64,000 nt of DNA from Calamus simplicifolius (Eukaryota; Streptophyta; Magnoliopsida; Arecales; Arecaceae): NCBI GenBank assembly GCA_900491605.1, contig UESW01004252.1:918112-982111 (forward strand), read 5' to 3'. The position numbers and the translations under genes are program-made. Positions 12,246 through 24,100 of this stretch are shown piece after piece. The notes below the pieces were generated by a model, which ran no database searches, was not told where the DNA came from, and worked only from the letters and a program-made list of their open reading frames with translations. The stretch's first letter is position 1, and each line of letters opens with the position of its first letter.

Positions 12246-12622
12246 TCTTCTGCACCAAAACTTCAGCCTCTAGTAGTGTACGTCCATTTCCAAAGTTGGA
12301 TCCCCCTAAAAAAAGTTAATATTATTAGAGAGAAATCAAGTATTTAACTAGTTATTTAGTTATACTTTTAGATTATTTTTTAATTATTTGATGCATTGAA
12401 AATACTATCTGAGAGAATGTGAGCACAAAACATAATTACAAAATTATTAAAAAAGATGTCTAAAAGAATAAAATTATTCGGTTGTTACTTCTGATGCTTA
12501 AATCGTTCAATCAAATGAGATGAATTATGAAAAGATCCTAAAATAACAAAACTAAGCATAAATATTAAGCTATAACAAATATCTTGGAGAAAAACTATGA
12601 AAACGACATAGATGTAGATTTT

Positions 12623-12705
<83 letters not shown>
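12623..12705. repeat. (TC)n(CA)n microsatellite
   Basis: About eight TC units are followed directly by about 32 CA units (12641-12705). Confidence 0.97.
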
Positions 12706-12708
<3 letters not shown>

Positions 12709-12942
12709 AACTTAGCTATAATATTCAAATGTAACTAGATCTGAATCTAGTTGCCACTCCCAACCTTAGATGTATCTAAACTTATATATGTTCACCTTCC
12801 TCACCTATGAATTAACATAATTCATAAATCTTAAAAATGAAAAAGGTGAAAAAGATGGCTCGAGAATCCATTTGAATTCAAAGATGGAGAAGATGATCAA
12901 ATTCTAAACTTGATTATATCTGAAAATAGTCAAGTCTACCTA

Positions 12943-12955
12943 CCCCCCCCCCCCC

Positions 12956-12988
<33 letters not shown>
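12943..12988. repeat. C14-(TC)n-(TA)n compound microsatellite
   Basis: A run of 14 C, then TC repeats to 12970, then TA repeats to 12988. Confidence 0.95.
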
Positions 12989-13247
12989 AAGAAAGAAGTA
13001 AACTTGGCTACATTAGTGTAGCTCTAAAGGTAAAGAGTATGACCATGTGGGTCCAGAATATGTATAGATTCAAGGATGAGGACCGTCAAATATAGTCAAA
13101 GACAGTATCTAGTCACTTTCTTTACTCTTGTATCCACATGAATTCTGAAGCCATCCTATTTTTTTTTTTTTGAAATTCGTGAACTATATAGATTCAAGAA
13201 CAAAAAGATGATCGGATCTAAATTTGATTACATTTGAATGTAACTAA

Positions 13248-13249
<2 letters not shown>

Positions 13250-13286
<37 letters not shown>
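13250..13286. repeat. (TA)n microsatellite
   Basis: About 18 TA units just upstream of duplicated block A. Confidence 0.95.
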
Positions 13287-13289
<3 letters not shown>

Positions 13290-13290
<1 letters not shown>

Positions 13291-13496
13291 TATAGTCCTA
13301 AAGCTCATTGAATTTGGTTTTTGTATCAAAGTCACTGTTGGTTACAATGAACAATCACAAGTATTGGTGACGAGCAACTTTTACTACGTTATTGTGAGAT
13401 ATTATCAGGGTTATAATATCTTTATAAATTTTAAATCATAGAGTTCTCTTTAGACTGGAATGAGAGATTAACACCTAGCATCAAATGGCAGCCGAC
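13290..13496 (+). repeat. duplicated host block A, left part
   Basis: About 107 bases here (13333-13440) align at roughly 86% by eye with 29261-29363. The shared segment reads GAACAATCACAAGTATTG, then GTTATTGTGAGATATTATCA, then TTTTAAATCAT. Both copies can be read as a similar peptide (VGYNEQSQVLVTSNFYYVIV here; VGYDEQSQVLITSSIYDVIV there) ending at a stop after FKS. It continues after the LINE at 19490. The function of this relic is unknown. Confidence 0.75.
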
Positions 13497-13613
13497 AGAG
13501 CCATCCAGAACAGACTTCGTGCTTTAGAATTCGTGTACTGAGCGACTGAGGGTTCCATCTTCTTTGGTGCTTTTAGATTCGTGCGACCGGAGACTTTGCT
13601 GTGGATCTCCGGC

Positions 13614-15332
13614 GATGGTCAGTGTCGAAGCCCCGGCCTGCTGCCGAACGAAAGATTCTTCATCGAATTTGACTCCTATGACCGCTAATGGAGGATCGGG
13701 TGAGGGGAGATCTGGAGTTCGATCCTCTGTTCGCCGATTCGACTGGATTTCATCTTCATCGGCTCTGGCAGTGGTTACGGCGCTGGAGAGGCGATTCCCG
13801 AAGGTCCTTCAGGTGAATTCTCAGGAGCTTGCTGAGGAATCTGTGGAATGGGGGATTAAGGTTGTAATTGCTCGGAGCTTAACGAGGTGGGTTTCGCCTG
13901 AAGCAATCGCAAGGGAGTTTCGTAGAGCTGGTGCGGCTGATGGAATTAAAGCTCTGTGCTTGGCTCATCGCCACTTTATGTTCAGATTCTCTGATCTGGA
14001 TGCCAAGGCTTTAGCATTGGGCAGGACTTGGGTATCAATGGGCAGCCTATTGCCATGGAGAATTGGCGACCGGAGTTCGTCCCTTCTGAAGATTCCCTCT
14101 CCTCTGCTCTTCTGTGGATTCGTCTTCCTTTCCTCCCCATTGAATTCTGGCCGGAGTCTATTGTTAGTTCCATCCTCTCGGTTGCTGGTGACTTTGTCTG
14201 CCTTGATGCAGCGACGAGGGAGAGGAAGAGAGGAGGGTTTGCTAGAGGCTATGTCAGAGTGGATTTGCGGAAGCCTCTGCGGCCAGGGGTGTGGGTGCAT
14301 GGCATTAGCAATCCTTTCTGGCAATCTTTCATCTACGAGCATCTGGAAGGAATTTGCAGCTCCTGTGGATCGCTGCATCATGGGGGTTGCAGTGGCTCTG
14401 CATCTAAGAGTGTGTCTCCTTCATCGACTCCACTGTACGGGCCGTGGATGGCAGCTCTGCAGCGTCCGAGGAATCCCCATTTGCAGGAATCAGAGGAAGG
14501 AAGCAAGTTCAGGAAGACCTTTGTGTTCACCTCGGAGGATTGGCAGCTGCCTAAAAAGACAGTTCGCAGGTCGTCAGCCAGGGATGGTGTGGCGGGGGTT
14601 GATGCCAGTTCCCCTACTGTGATGAAGGGCAAGGTCGATCGGCCACCGGTGCATCCGGTTGTGGGCAAGGAGAGTGGTTCTGGGATTCCCTCTGATAGGG
14701 CCCCTAGGACTCACTCTTCACTAAAGGTTTTGTTGGAGGGGGGGATAGCGTGCCGGTCTCTGGTTTCTGTGCCAGTTCAGATGGAGGGCCTTATGGAGCC
14801 TAGGCCTTCTTTGTAGAAGACAGCTTCTAATACCTCGGCCAATCCATTTGCCTTGGTGGGTTCTGACAAATGGGCGGGTAGGTCAAAGGCCCAGTTGGAA
14901 GCCAATCCTAGGCCACTCAAGCAAGCCCGACCCGTGGAATCATTGGCTCCAAAAGTGCATTCCAAGTCTTCGAAAGGAAAAGGGAAACTATCTGCTCCAG
15001 GCAAAGGCAGTGTGCAAACCACCTTCGTCTTTTCAGCAGCTTTGGGTGATCTGAAGGGGCATGGGACCTTGTCAGATAATGTGCCCATGCTGAACCAGGC
15101 AGACGAGGTGCTCACACCTGTTGTCACCACTGAGGCCTCCCAGCTGATTTCTTCGGCGACTCGGTCCCATGACTCAGTTGTTTGCCTTCTCAAGAAGGCC
15201 ATCCAGGTGGAGCCGGCGGGTCAGGCTTTGGACAGCCAGGATCAGGGGGCATCACTGGGTGTTCCTAATGATAGTGGTCCTCCTAACACTGTGATGATAT
15301 GGGATCGAGAGTCCCCCCTTGATACTGAATGA
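13614..15332 (+). pseudogene. LINE ORF1 (DUF4283-like RNA-binding protein), broken
   Basis: ORF1 begins around the ATG at 13614. It encodes a DUF4283-type region (WGIKVVIARSLTRWVSPEAI, then HRHFMFRF). After a frame change near 14030 it continues WRPEFVPSEDSLSSALLWIR, then LPFLPIEFWPESIV, and a knuckle-like CSSCGSLHHGGC near 14357-14392. A TAG at 14814 interrupts the frame, which then runs on to the TGA at 15330-15332. The protein would coat element RNA and act as a nucleic-acid chaperone. Its stop overlaps the ORF2 start as ATGA. The start codon is uncertain because the frame is open upstream of it. Confidence 0.75.
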
Positions 15333-18300
15333 AGATCCTCATATGGAACGTTAGAGGAACTCTGAAACCAGCGTTCCGCTCCTCTTTTGGAAGGCTTATG
15401 CAGCTTCATATTTGTGATATATGTGTTTTGCTGGAGACTCGATTGTCTGGGGAGAGCCTGGCTCATGTTAGGCATCAGATATCTAGAACCTGGTCTTCTT
15501 ATGCTATTGAGTCGGATGGTTTATCTGGTGGCATTATTGCTTTATGGAGATCTAGTGATATTAGAGTAGATGTGTTTCACCACTGTGGGAAGCATGTTGC
15601 GTTGATTATCTCTGAAGGAATGTCGGCCCCTTGGCTTCTGTCTGGTATCTATGCCAGTACTGATTTTCGGGACCACCGTATTCTTTGGGATGAGGTTCAG
15701 TCCCTGCTTGCTCAGGGCATTCCTTCCTTGGTGGCCGAGGATTTCAACTACATCATTAGTGCCAATGAGAAGAGAGGCGGTAGACAGTTTGTGGAGAATA
15801 CGGGCACTTCTGAGTTTTGATCATTCATTGCCACCGCCAAGCTGTTGGACCTCAGATTTTAGGGAACTCGGTACACTTGGTGCAAATCGCCAGGGCTCGG
15901 CAAGAGTTTGGGAAAGGCTGGACCGTGCTTTGGCCATAGACAATTGGATTCAGCTTTTCCCATCTACTACTGTATGCACCTATCCAGAATTGCCTCTGAT
16001 CACTGTCCTATTCTTATTGACACTGAGGTGGTTGTTTAGCGGATGGGTCAGTTTAAGTTTGAGAAATTCTGGACTTCTTATTCTGCTGCCAGGACCTTAA
16101 TATCTGACGTGTGGCATCTTTCTGTTAGAGGTAATGCCACATATAGACTGTCTCGACGTCTGGAGTTAGTGAAGCGTAGGCTTTCCATATGGAATAAGGA
16201 GGTGGTGGGTGACATTTTCTGGCAAATTGAGGAGGTGGAAAGCACTATTGCTTCTATCAAAGAGAAGGAAGACTGGCTTGGCTGTCTTCATGACTCTGAC
16301 TTATCTTATCTTAGGTCCAGTCTCGCTCTCCACCACTCCCTACTTCAGCAGCATGAGGTTTATTGGAGACAAAGATCCCGTATTCAGTGGATCAAGGAGG
16401 GTGATCAGAATACTAGATTTTTTTATCAGGTCACCTTAAAACGTCGTACTTCTAATTGAATTCGGAGGCTCTTTGATGATGAGGGGAATGTCCAGGAGAG
16501 CTTGCAAGGTATCAGGGATCAGCATCTTCAGTTCTTCCAAGCTCGCTGGATGGAGTCTTCTGGGGATGGGTCCCCTGTGTCTCCTATGGCGACTTCTCTT
16601 AAGGTCACTGATGAGGAAAATAATTTTCTTACCAGACCTGTTAATGCTGAGGAGATTCGGTTAGCCCTATGAAACCTCGGTCCGGATAAGTCCCCGGGGC
16701 CTGATGGGTTTCCTCCGTTTTTCTTCCATCATTATTGGGCTATTGTGTGTCAGGATATGGTGCAGGCTATACAGTTAGTTTTTCAGACAAGATCTATCCC
16801 TACTGACTGGAACAAGACTCTTGTTACCCTAGTGCCAAAACAGTCTGATGCTTCATTGCTGCACCATTTTTGGCCTATCAGCCTATGCACTACCCTATAT
16901 AAGATATGTGCTCGACTATTGGTCTACAGGTTGAGGAGGGTGGTCACTCGCCTTATTTCTCCTGAGCAGGGGGCTTTCCTCACTGGACGTTGTATTTTCG
17001 ATAATGTTCTGCTAGCTCAAGAGGTTATGCATGATATGCTCAAAGCCCCTGCTCGCCAGAGTTTGATGGCTGTCAAGCTAGACATGGAGAGGGCTTATGA
17101 TAGAGTCAGATGGGATTTCTTGCTCCGCTCACTTCAAGAATTTGGGTTTGATGAGTTGTTTATTGCCTGGATCATGTCCTGTGTTCATCGGCCCTCTTTC
17201 TCCATCATTGTTAATGGTGGTCGGTCGGACTATTTCCAGTCTGAGCTGGGTCTTAGACAGGGTTGCCCGCTATCACCCTTCTTATTTATCCTCATCGCTG
17301 ATGCTTTATCTAGGGCTCTTCATCAGGCTCAGCAGACTTCTTATTTAACTCCTTACAGTACGGGCCCCCTAGGGCCCATGTTATCTCACCTTTTATTTGC
17401 CGATGACTGTATATTGTTGGGGAGGGCTACTACTAGTAATGCTACTGCTTTTGCTTCAGTGCTCCAGTCTTACTGTAGGGCCTCTGGTCAGAAGGTTAAT
17501 ACAGATAAATCCATGATCAGTTTCAGTCTGAGGACCAATTCTCCTACAAGGGATTCTATTATGCACATAATGGGTATATTTGCTCAGGCTGATCACTTAT
17601 CTTATTTGGGTGTTCCTATAATGGGGAGGCGGCCACGGATCTCTGACTTTTGTGTTTTGGAGTGCCGTGTTCATGATAGGTTGGATGGATGGTAAGTCAC
17701 TGGATTATCTATGATGGCTAGGCTTACTATTATCCGATCAGTGCTCACTGCTCTCCCTCTTTACATCCTTTCTAACGCAGCCATTCCAGTGACATGCTTG
17801 AGGAGGATGGAGAGGTGGTTTAGAGATTTCCTATGGGGTTCTAGGCAGGATAGCCATGGGCTCCGCTTGGTGGCTTGGGATTCTGTGTGTATGCCGATCT
17901 CGAAGGGGGGCTTGGGATACAGTCCCTTATAGCGAGAAGGGAGGCGCTATTGCGAGGCACGCTACGAGATTCTTGCTGGATCTTGAGTGTCTATGGAGTT
18001 TGTTTATGCGTGCTAAGTATGGTGACTGGACCACCCACAATCCAGCTCAGTATGTCCGTGGCTACTCTTTCTTCTGGAAGGAGGTTTATCGTCATGCGCC
18101 AGCTATGCTTCCACATACTTCTTGGATGATTGGTGATGGTGCGTCAGTTGATGTCCTTCGGGATACGTAGGTGGCTGATGTTCCTTTGGCTCGATGGCCC
18201 ACCTTTATCAGTGCTGACATTCCTAGTGGCTTGAGAGTATATGACCTTATTGTTTAGGATCACAGTGCCTGGCATTCTTCTCTCTTAACCACTCTGTTTG

Positions 18301-19453
18301 GTGTTGATCTGTATCAGCGCATTCTCTCCATTCCCCTCCTTTCGGATCACACTTCGGACACTAGACTATGGAAGAGATCCTATTTGACTCGTGCTCCGAT
18401 CAGGGATCTCATGGCGGACTTCAGGCCGCACGCCAGTCGGACTTTGTATGTGGCTTGGATTTGGAGGTTCCCCATTCACCCGCGAGTTCGGCTATTTATT
18501 TGGAAGGTGGCTTGGGCATGCCTTCCTACTTGCTCCCTCCTCTCTAGGAGGGGCATGGAGATCCAGCCTACTTGCCCGTTATGTAGTGCTGAGGAGGAGA
18601 CTATTGACCATGCCATTTTTACTTATACTAGAGCGAGATTGGCTTGGCAGATCGCGGGCTTTTGTCCGCGGTATGCGCATAGTGCCCTGTCTTATACCTT
18701 CTTTCTGACTTTACTGTGGCAGGATATAAGGAGGGATATTGATCGGCTGAGCTCTACTGCTGCCTACTTGGCTTATCAGGTTTGGTTATCTCGGAACCGG
18801 CAGATCTTTACTGCTGTGATTGTCAGGACAACAATGTCCCTTTCTGCTCAGTACACTATCCATCAGTCAACCATGGACTCTGACAGCCCTAGCTACTGGG
18901 ATTCTTCTGCTGTCTCTGCAGCGCATCGGGGTACGGTCTACATCTCCTGGGAACCCCCCTACTAGGGATTGTCAAAGTTAATTTTGATGGTAGTGTTCAA
19001 GGTCGCTTGGCGGGATCGGCTTTTGTCATCCGTGGATCTGAAGGCTTGATGTTGGCGGCTGGTGGGCTTGGACTTCTTGATCTATCTGTGCCGTTTGCCG
19101 AGCTATACGCTGTGTGGGCTGGTATCTCTTATGCTATACGAAACTTGGGCAGTCGTAGGCTCATTATTGAGGGTGACTCTGCTATGGTTGTTTGTTGGCT
19201 CCAACAGGATCTACGTGACCCGGTTTCTACCAATCCTCTGGTTAGCGACATTCAGTCTATGCTTCGTCAGGTTGATACTGCTTAGATTCGGCATATTTAC
19301 CGGGAAGCTAACTCTGCCGCTGACTGGATAGCTTCTCGGGTCGCCCATCATTTTGGTTCTTGGTATTGGTTACCGGGTGACTCCTGCCCGGTTGTGCTCT
19401 CGCAAATCTTATATTCCGATATATCGGGTTTGACTCACCCTAGAGTGGTATGA
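15329..19453 (+). pseudogene. LINE ORF2: endonuclease, reverse transcriptase, RNase H, broken
   Basis: ORF2 starts at ATG 15329 with MKILIWNVRG, typical of the apurinic-like endonuclease, with an ETRL segment and LSGIYAS following. The reverse transcriptase spans about 16680-17695: PDKSPGPDGFPPFFFHHYWA, VPKQ, LDMERAYDRVRWDFL, GLRQGCPLSPFLFIL, and the catalytic LLFADDCILL. A zinc-binding zf-RVT region lies at 18384-18700 (WRFPIHPRVRLFIWKVAWAC, CPLC). RNase H follows at 18975-19390 (NFDGSVQG, ELYAVWAG, EGDSAMVV, ADWIASRV) and ends PRVV before TGA 19451-19453. In-frame stops occur near 15818, 15862, 16457, 16671, 17693 and 19283. Frameshifts cluster at 17930-18380. The protein would nick target DNA and copy the element RNA. 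Confidence 0.88.
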
Positions 19454-19489
19454 GTACCTGTTTGTAACAAAAAAAAAATGGCAGCCGAC

Positions 19490-19960
19490 TGGAAGGTGAG
19501 CTAAAAAGGCTGCTACACGTCCAAAAATATCAGGGCAAAACTTTCTTTCTTGGATTCCTTGGGGAAAACAAATTAAAGGTGCGGAGCAAATAGAGTTGGA
19601 CCAGGCGTGCATTTGAATAAAGAATGAACGAGTGAAGGTTTTGATGGGCCTTGAAGCTGAATAAAGATGTTGAGTGAGGATACGTTCTTTGAATTGAGTA
19701 AAGATGTGCTATCTTTTTCACAGGTGAGGCTTGGGATGGAATAAAAATATTGGATGAAGATATGTTTCCTTATGCACATTTGAATTGAGTAAAGACGCTC
19801 TTCAATTCCTCTTATGAAAATACAGCCCTGACCATATATTAAATATTGAGTGAGTAATCCCTAAAATAATAAATAGAGGATAAATTATCCAATATAATGG
19901 ATGAGATTTTTAATGGTGATCAAACAATTGTTTATGTCATATTGTCGTTGCAATATGGAT
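19490..19960 (+). repeat. duplicated host block A, right part
   Basis: Continuation of block A beyond the LINE. It matches the copy near 29500-29760 and 30480-30960: a TGGAAGG-GAGC segment, repeated GAATAAAGAT and GAGTAAAGA phrases, and AATATAATGGATGAGA. It contains no supportable gene. Confidence 0.6.
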
Positions 19961-20373
19961 GAGATTGAAGGGTTGAAAGCCATGGTAGATTTTATATTTA
20001 CATCTATATTTGGACACGGATGCTGTGTTCCTGAAATTCTGTTGTTCCTGAAACACTCTACTGCAACTTGGAGAAAATTACAGAACAAATTTAAATCATT
20101 GCTCCCATTCAATTGGGTGACCCTTCCAGCCCACAAGATTTCAATTCCTAAATGTATTCATGCCAGTTGCATCCATATGTTTGCAGATGCCATTGGATAC
20201 ATATTTCCCCTGTTGTTTTCCTGACATTCTGTTGTGAATTTGTTCCACTCTTTCCACTGCTTTCTTTACAACCTTTTTCAGAAGGTTGCAGATTCTGCAC
20301 TACTTCAATGATTTTCTCTTAAAAACCTCATCCATCATATAGAAATTCAATTCATCTTTTTGTGTCAGTTGTG
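19961..20373. other. host DNA left of the copia insertion
   Basis: A moderately coding-like stretch is open on both strands (for example minus 20136-19885). I do not recognise a family and found no motif. The target-duplicated TTGTG lies at 20369-20373. Confidence 0.4.
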
Positions 20374-20887
20374 TGTTAGACTTAATTTGCTTAAACATAA
20401 TTACCTCCAGCCATTATTATTTAATGGTGGTAAGGAATCCGATCTTCCTGGTTTTCTTTGGACTGCACGGGAGATCTTCCTTTCTTAACGATCTCGATTG
20501 ATCTTCCCTTTGATCTTCCCTCTTCCTCTCGATGGATCGGTCTTCTAATCAACGAGCTCTCGCATTCAGATGGTGTATGCCTTCATGATTGCTCTTGATC
20601 AGGGACTCAATTCCAATGCCTCTGCTTTTAGGTTTCTCTCTTGAGAACCTTAGGATCTCTCTCGAGAACCTTGTTCTGAAACTTTGGATCTCTCTCGAGA
20701 GAACCGTGGAAACCTTAGAGAACCGTGTTGTAAAACCTTAGGATGGGGTCCCTTTTTATACCCATTTCCTTCACCGCATGCCCCATCAAGCGAGCGTTTA
20801 GGTATTAAGGAGGGGGGGCTGTTATCACTTTAATAGGAGATACGTTTAGTAATAAAATTAGGACCATTATTAAGATGGGTTACTACA
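20374..20887 (-). repeat. copia 3' LTR
   Basis: Left LTR copy, TGTTAGACTTAATTTGC to GGGTTACTACA. It includes a TATA-like CCTTTTTATACCC at 20751-20763 and repeats of CTCTCGAGA-GAACC. Confidence 0.95.
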
Positions 20888-21180
20888 TTCTCCCACTTGG
20901 TCCGTATATTTTATCAACACTGAACAAGAAACTAAATACATGAATCATAGCGATAGGTCCTCTATAATTGAGTATTATCTTCTATGTATTACAATGCATT
21001 CAATTTCTTTATCACCATTCCAAATGTGACAACATAACATAATGAATAAACCATATGTTTATTCAGAGTCCAAAAGAAAAGTTTGTCATTTCTCAAAAGT
21101 CATATAACGTGTACACCTGAATGAGAAATAAACAAACGATTGAAATAAGAGTTTCTTTGTACAAATTGTTATCAATACAA

Positions 21181-24100
21181 TTATATCATGGAACCAACTC
21201 CCATTCTTATCACATGATCCTTAAACTTCTTAATTGGCATGCCTTTAGTCAAAGGATCAGCTATCATCAATTCAGTGCTAACGTGTTCTATGACCACTTT
21301 ATTCTCTTTAACACGTTCTCTTATGGCTAAATACTTAATGTCGATATGTTTACTTCGACTACCACTCTTATGGTTTTTAGCCAAAAATACAGCAGCTGAA
21401 TTGTCACAGTACAGTTTAATTGGCCTAGTAATGGAGTCAACAATTCTAAGCCCTGAGATGAAACTCTTCAACCATACACCTTGCGATGTAGCCTCAAAAC
21501 AAGCAACGAACTCCGCTTCCATAGTAGAGGTAGCAGTCAAGGTCTGCTTTGCACTCCTCCATGATATGGCTCCACCAGCTAACATAAATATAAATCCTGA
21601 TGTTGATTTCCGAGAATCAACGCAGCCAGCAAAGTCCGAATCTGAGTAGCCCTCTATCTCCAAATGATCAGTTTGTCTATACATGAGCATGTAGTCCTTG
21701 GTCCCTTGAAGATACCTCATGACCTTTTTAGCAGCTCTCCAATGGTCTAAACCTGGATTACTCTGATATCTTCCCAACATTCCTACTGCAAATGCTATGT
21801 CAGGTCTTGTGCAAACCTGAGCATACATTAGGCTTCCAACAGCTGAAGCATATGGAATGTTGTGCATCTGTTCCCGTTCAAGTTCATTTTTAGGGCACTG
21901 GTTCAAAGCGAACTTGTCACCCTTCACTATAGGTGCAACACTTGGTGAACAATTTTTCATCCGAAATCTCTCCAAGACTTTATTGATATAAGTTTCTTGA
22001 GACAATCCCAAAATGCCTCGAGATCTTTCTCTATGGATCTTAATGCCAATGACATAAGATGCCTCACTCATATCTTTCATATCAAAATTTTTAGAGAGAA
22101 ATTGTTTCACCTCATGTAGCAACCCTTTATCATTGGTTGCAAGTAGAATGTCATCCACATATAGGACCAAGAAACAAATTTGCTCCCACTAACCTTCTGG
22201 TATATACATTGATCCATGATGTTCTCTTCAAAACCAAAGGAAGAGATCACATCATGAAATTTTAAATACCACTGACGTGAGGCTTGTTTCAATCCATATA
22301 TGGATTTCTTAAGTTTGCAAACCAAATGCTCACCATCACTAGAGGAAAATCCTTCAGGTTGTTTCATGTAAACCTCTTCCTCTAGATCTCCATTAAGGAA
22401 TGCGGTCTTCACATCCATTTGATGTAACTCAAAATCAAAATGAGCTACCAATGCCATAATTATTCGGAGAGAGTCTTTCTTGGATACAGGAGAAAATGTC
22501 TCCGTGTAGTCGATTCCTTCCCTCTGAGTGAATCCTTTGGCAACGAGTCTTGCTTTATATCTCTCAATGTTGCCTTGTGAGTCTTTCTTTATTTTGAAGA
22601 TCCATCTACATCCAATGGCTTTTACACCATCAGGCAACTCAACAAGATCCCAGACTCGATTAGATGCCATAGATTCCATCTCTTCTTTCATGGCATTGAA
22701 CCACAAGTTTGATTCCTTAGAACTCATGGCTTGTGAAAACGTTTCAGGATCATTTTCGGCTCCAATGTTATAGTCAGATTCATGTAGATACACAACATAA
22801 TCACTAGGAATTGCTGATTTCTTTATTCTAGTTGATCTTCTTAATGTTGTGTCAATGACCTCTTGAGGAGTATCTTGCACAACTGATTGTTGATGAACAA
22901 CACGATCTTCTAGATTACCATCAGCTTGTGAAATCTCAATGACTGGTTGTTGGGCACTTAATTGAGTTTGAGGAGTGCTATAAATAACAACCAATCCCTC
23001 ACTTGAAGTGGAAGCTGGAATAACTGAATGATCTTTCTCAGAAGAAGCCAAATACTGAGATTGATCACTCCCACTGATCAAGTCATTCTCAAGAAATTTT
23101 GCATTTCTTGATTCCACAATCCTAGTGCTGTGAGATGGACAATAAAATCTATAACCCTTGGACTTCTCAGCATATCCAATAAAGTATCCACTGATAGTCC
23201 TTGGGTCTAGTTTCTTTTCTTGTGGATTATAGACTCTTACTTCAGATGGGCATCCCCAAACACGTATATGTTGCAGACTCGGTTTCCAACCTTTAAATAA
23301 CTCAAATGGCGTTTTGGAAACAGCCTTGGTTGGAACCCGATTCAATATATACGCAGCAGTTTTAAGAGCTTCAGTCCACAAGGATTTAGGTAACTTAGAG
23401 CTGACAATCATGCTCCTTACCATGTCCAATAATGTCCGGTTTCTCCTTTCAGCTACACCGTTTTGGTCAGGAGACCCTGGCATGGTGTATTGTGCAACAA
23501 TTCCATTTTCTTCAAGAAACCGAGCAAACGGACCAGGTGCTTGTCCATTCTCAGTGTATCTACCATAATATTCTCCACCTCTATCTGACCTCACGATTTT
23601 AATTTGCTTGCCGCATTGTTTCTCTACTTCTGCCTTAAATACCTTAAAGGCATCTAATGCTTCGTTCTTATTATGAAGTAGGTAGAGATACATATATCGT
23701 GAATAGTCATCAATAAATGAGATGAAGTATCTCTGACCATACGAATCCATATCTGGGCTACAGATATCCGTATGTATGATCTCCAGTATTTCCGAACTTC
23801 TCTTGGCATTTTTCTTGGACTTGTTGGTTTGCTTTCCCTTTATGCAGTCCACACAAGTGTCAAAATCAGTAAAATCAAGAGTATCAAGTACTCCATCTTT
23901 TACTAATCTTTTAATTCTCTCAATGGAGATATGACCTAATCTCCGATGCCACAAAATAGAGGAATTCTCATTTATAACACATCTTTTCATACCAGTTTGG
24001 GCGTGCATCACATTATAGGTGGTATTATTTTTCAGATTGATTTGGAAAAGATTGTCTGACAATGTACCATTCCCAATAAGCTTAGATTTATAAAATAAAT

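Larger units (their letters stand above)
2142..12278 (-). mobile_element. CACTA (En/Spm) DNA transposon, complete ends
   Basis: The left end begins CACTAGTAGAAAAAAC at 2142. The right end, read from the other strand, begins CACTACTAGAGGC at 12278, so the terminal repeats match at 9 of the first 10 bases. The trinucleotide TAC lies directly outside both ends (2139-2141 and 12279-12281), the 3-bp target duplication expected of CACTA elements. Both ends carry subterminal repeats around the motif TTAGCGACCGCC. Inside, on the minus strand, are a decayed TNP2-type transposase and a second CACTA-type ORF. Three host gene fragments lie near the right (5') end. Length is 10,137 bp. The element could be mobilised in trans because its ends look intact, but it encodes no complete transposase. 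Confidence 0.93.
12279..13482. other. AT-rich host DNA with microsatellites
   Basis: Sequence between the CACTA element and the LINE. No gene is supported except a short coding-like relic at its end that belongs to duplicated block A. Confidence 0.5.
13497..19475 (+). mobile_element. full-length non-LTR retrotransposon (plant L1-type LINE)
   Basis: The element is flanked by 14-bp direct repeats AAATGGCAGCCGAC at 13483-13496 and 19476-19489. It ends in a short A run. It holds ORF1 (gag-like, with a Cys-His knuckle) and ORF2 (endonuclease, reverse transcriptase, zinc-binding region, RNase H), all on the plus strand. Length is about 5.98 kb. An empty version of the same site is visible at about 29493 in duplicated block B, supporting the insertion. 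Both ORFs carry stops and frameshifts, so it is inactive. The exact 5' end depends on the target duplication. Confidence 0.92.

Noticed and set aside
13965..15202. Minus-strand ORFs across LINE ORF1
   Set aside because: Shadows of the plus-strand ORF1 in GC-richer sequence.
19885..20224. Opposing ORFs of 83-107 codons left of the copia element
   Set aside because: No recognisable family, both strands open at random; kept only as unassigned host DNA.
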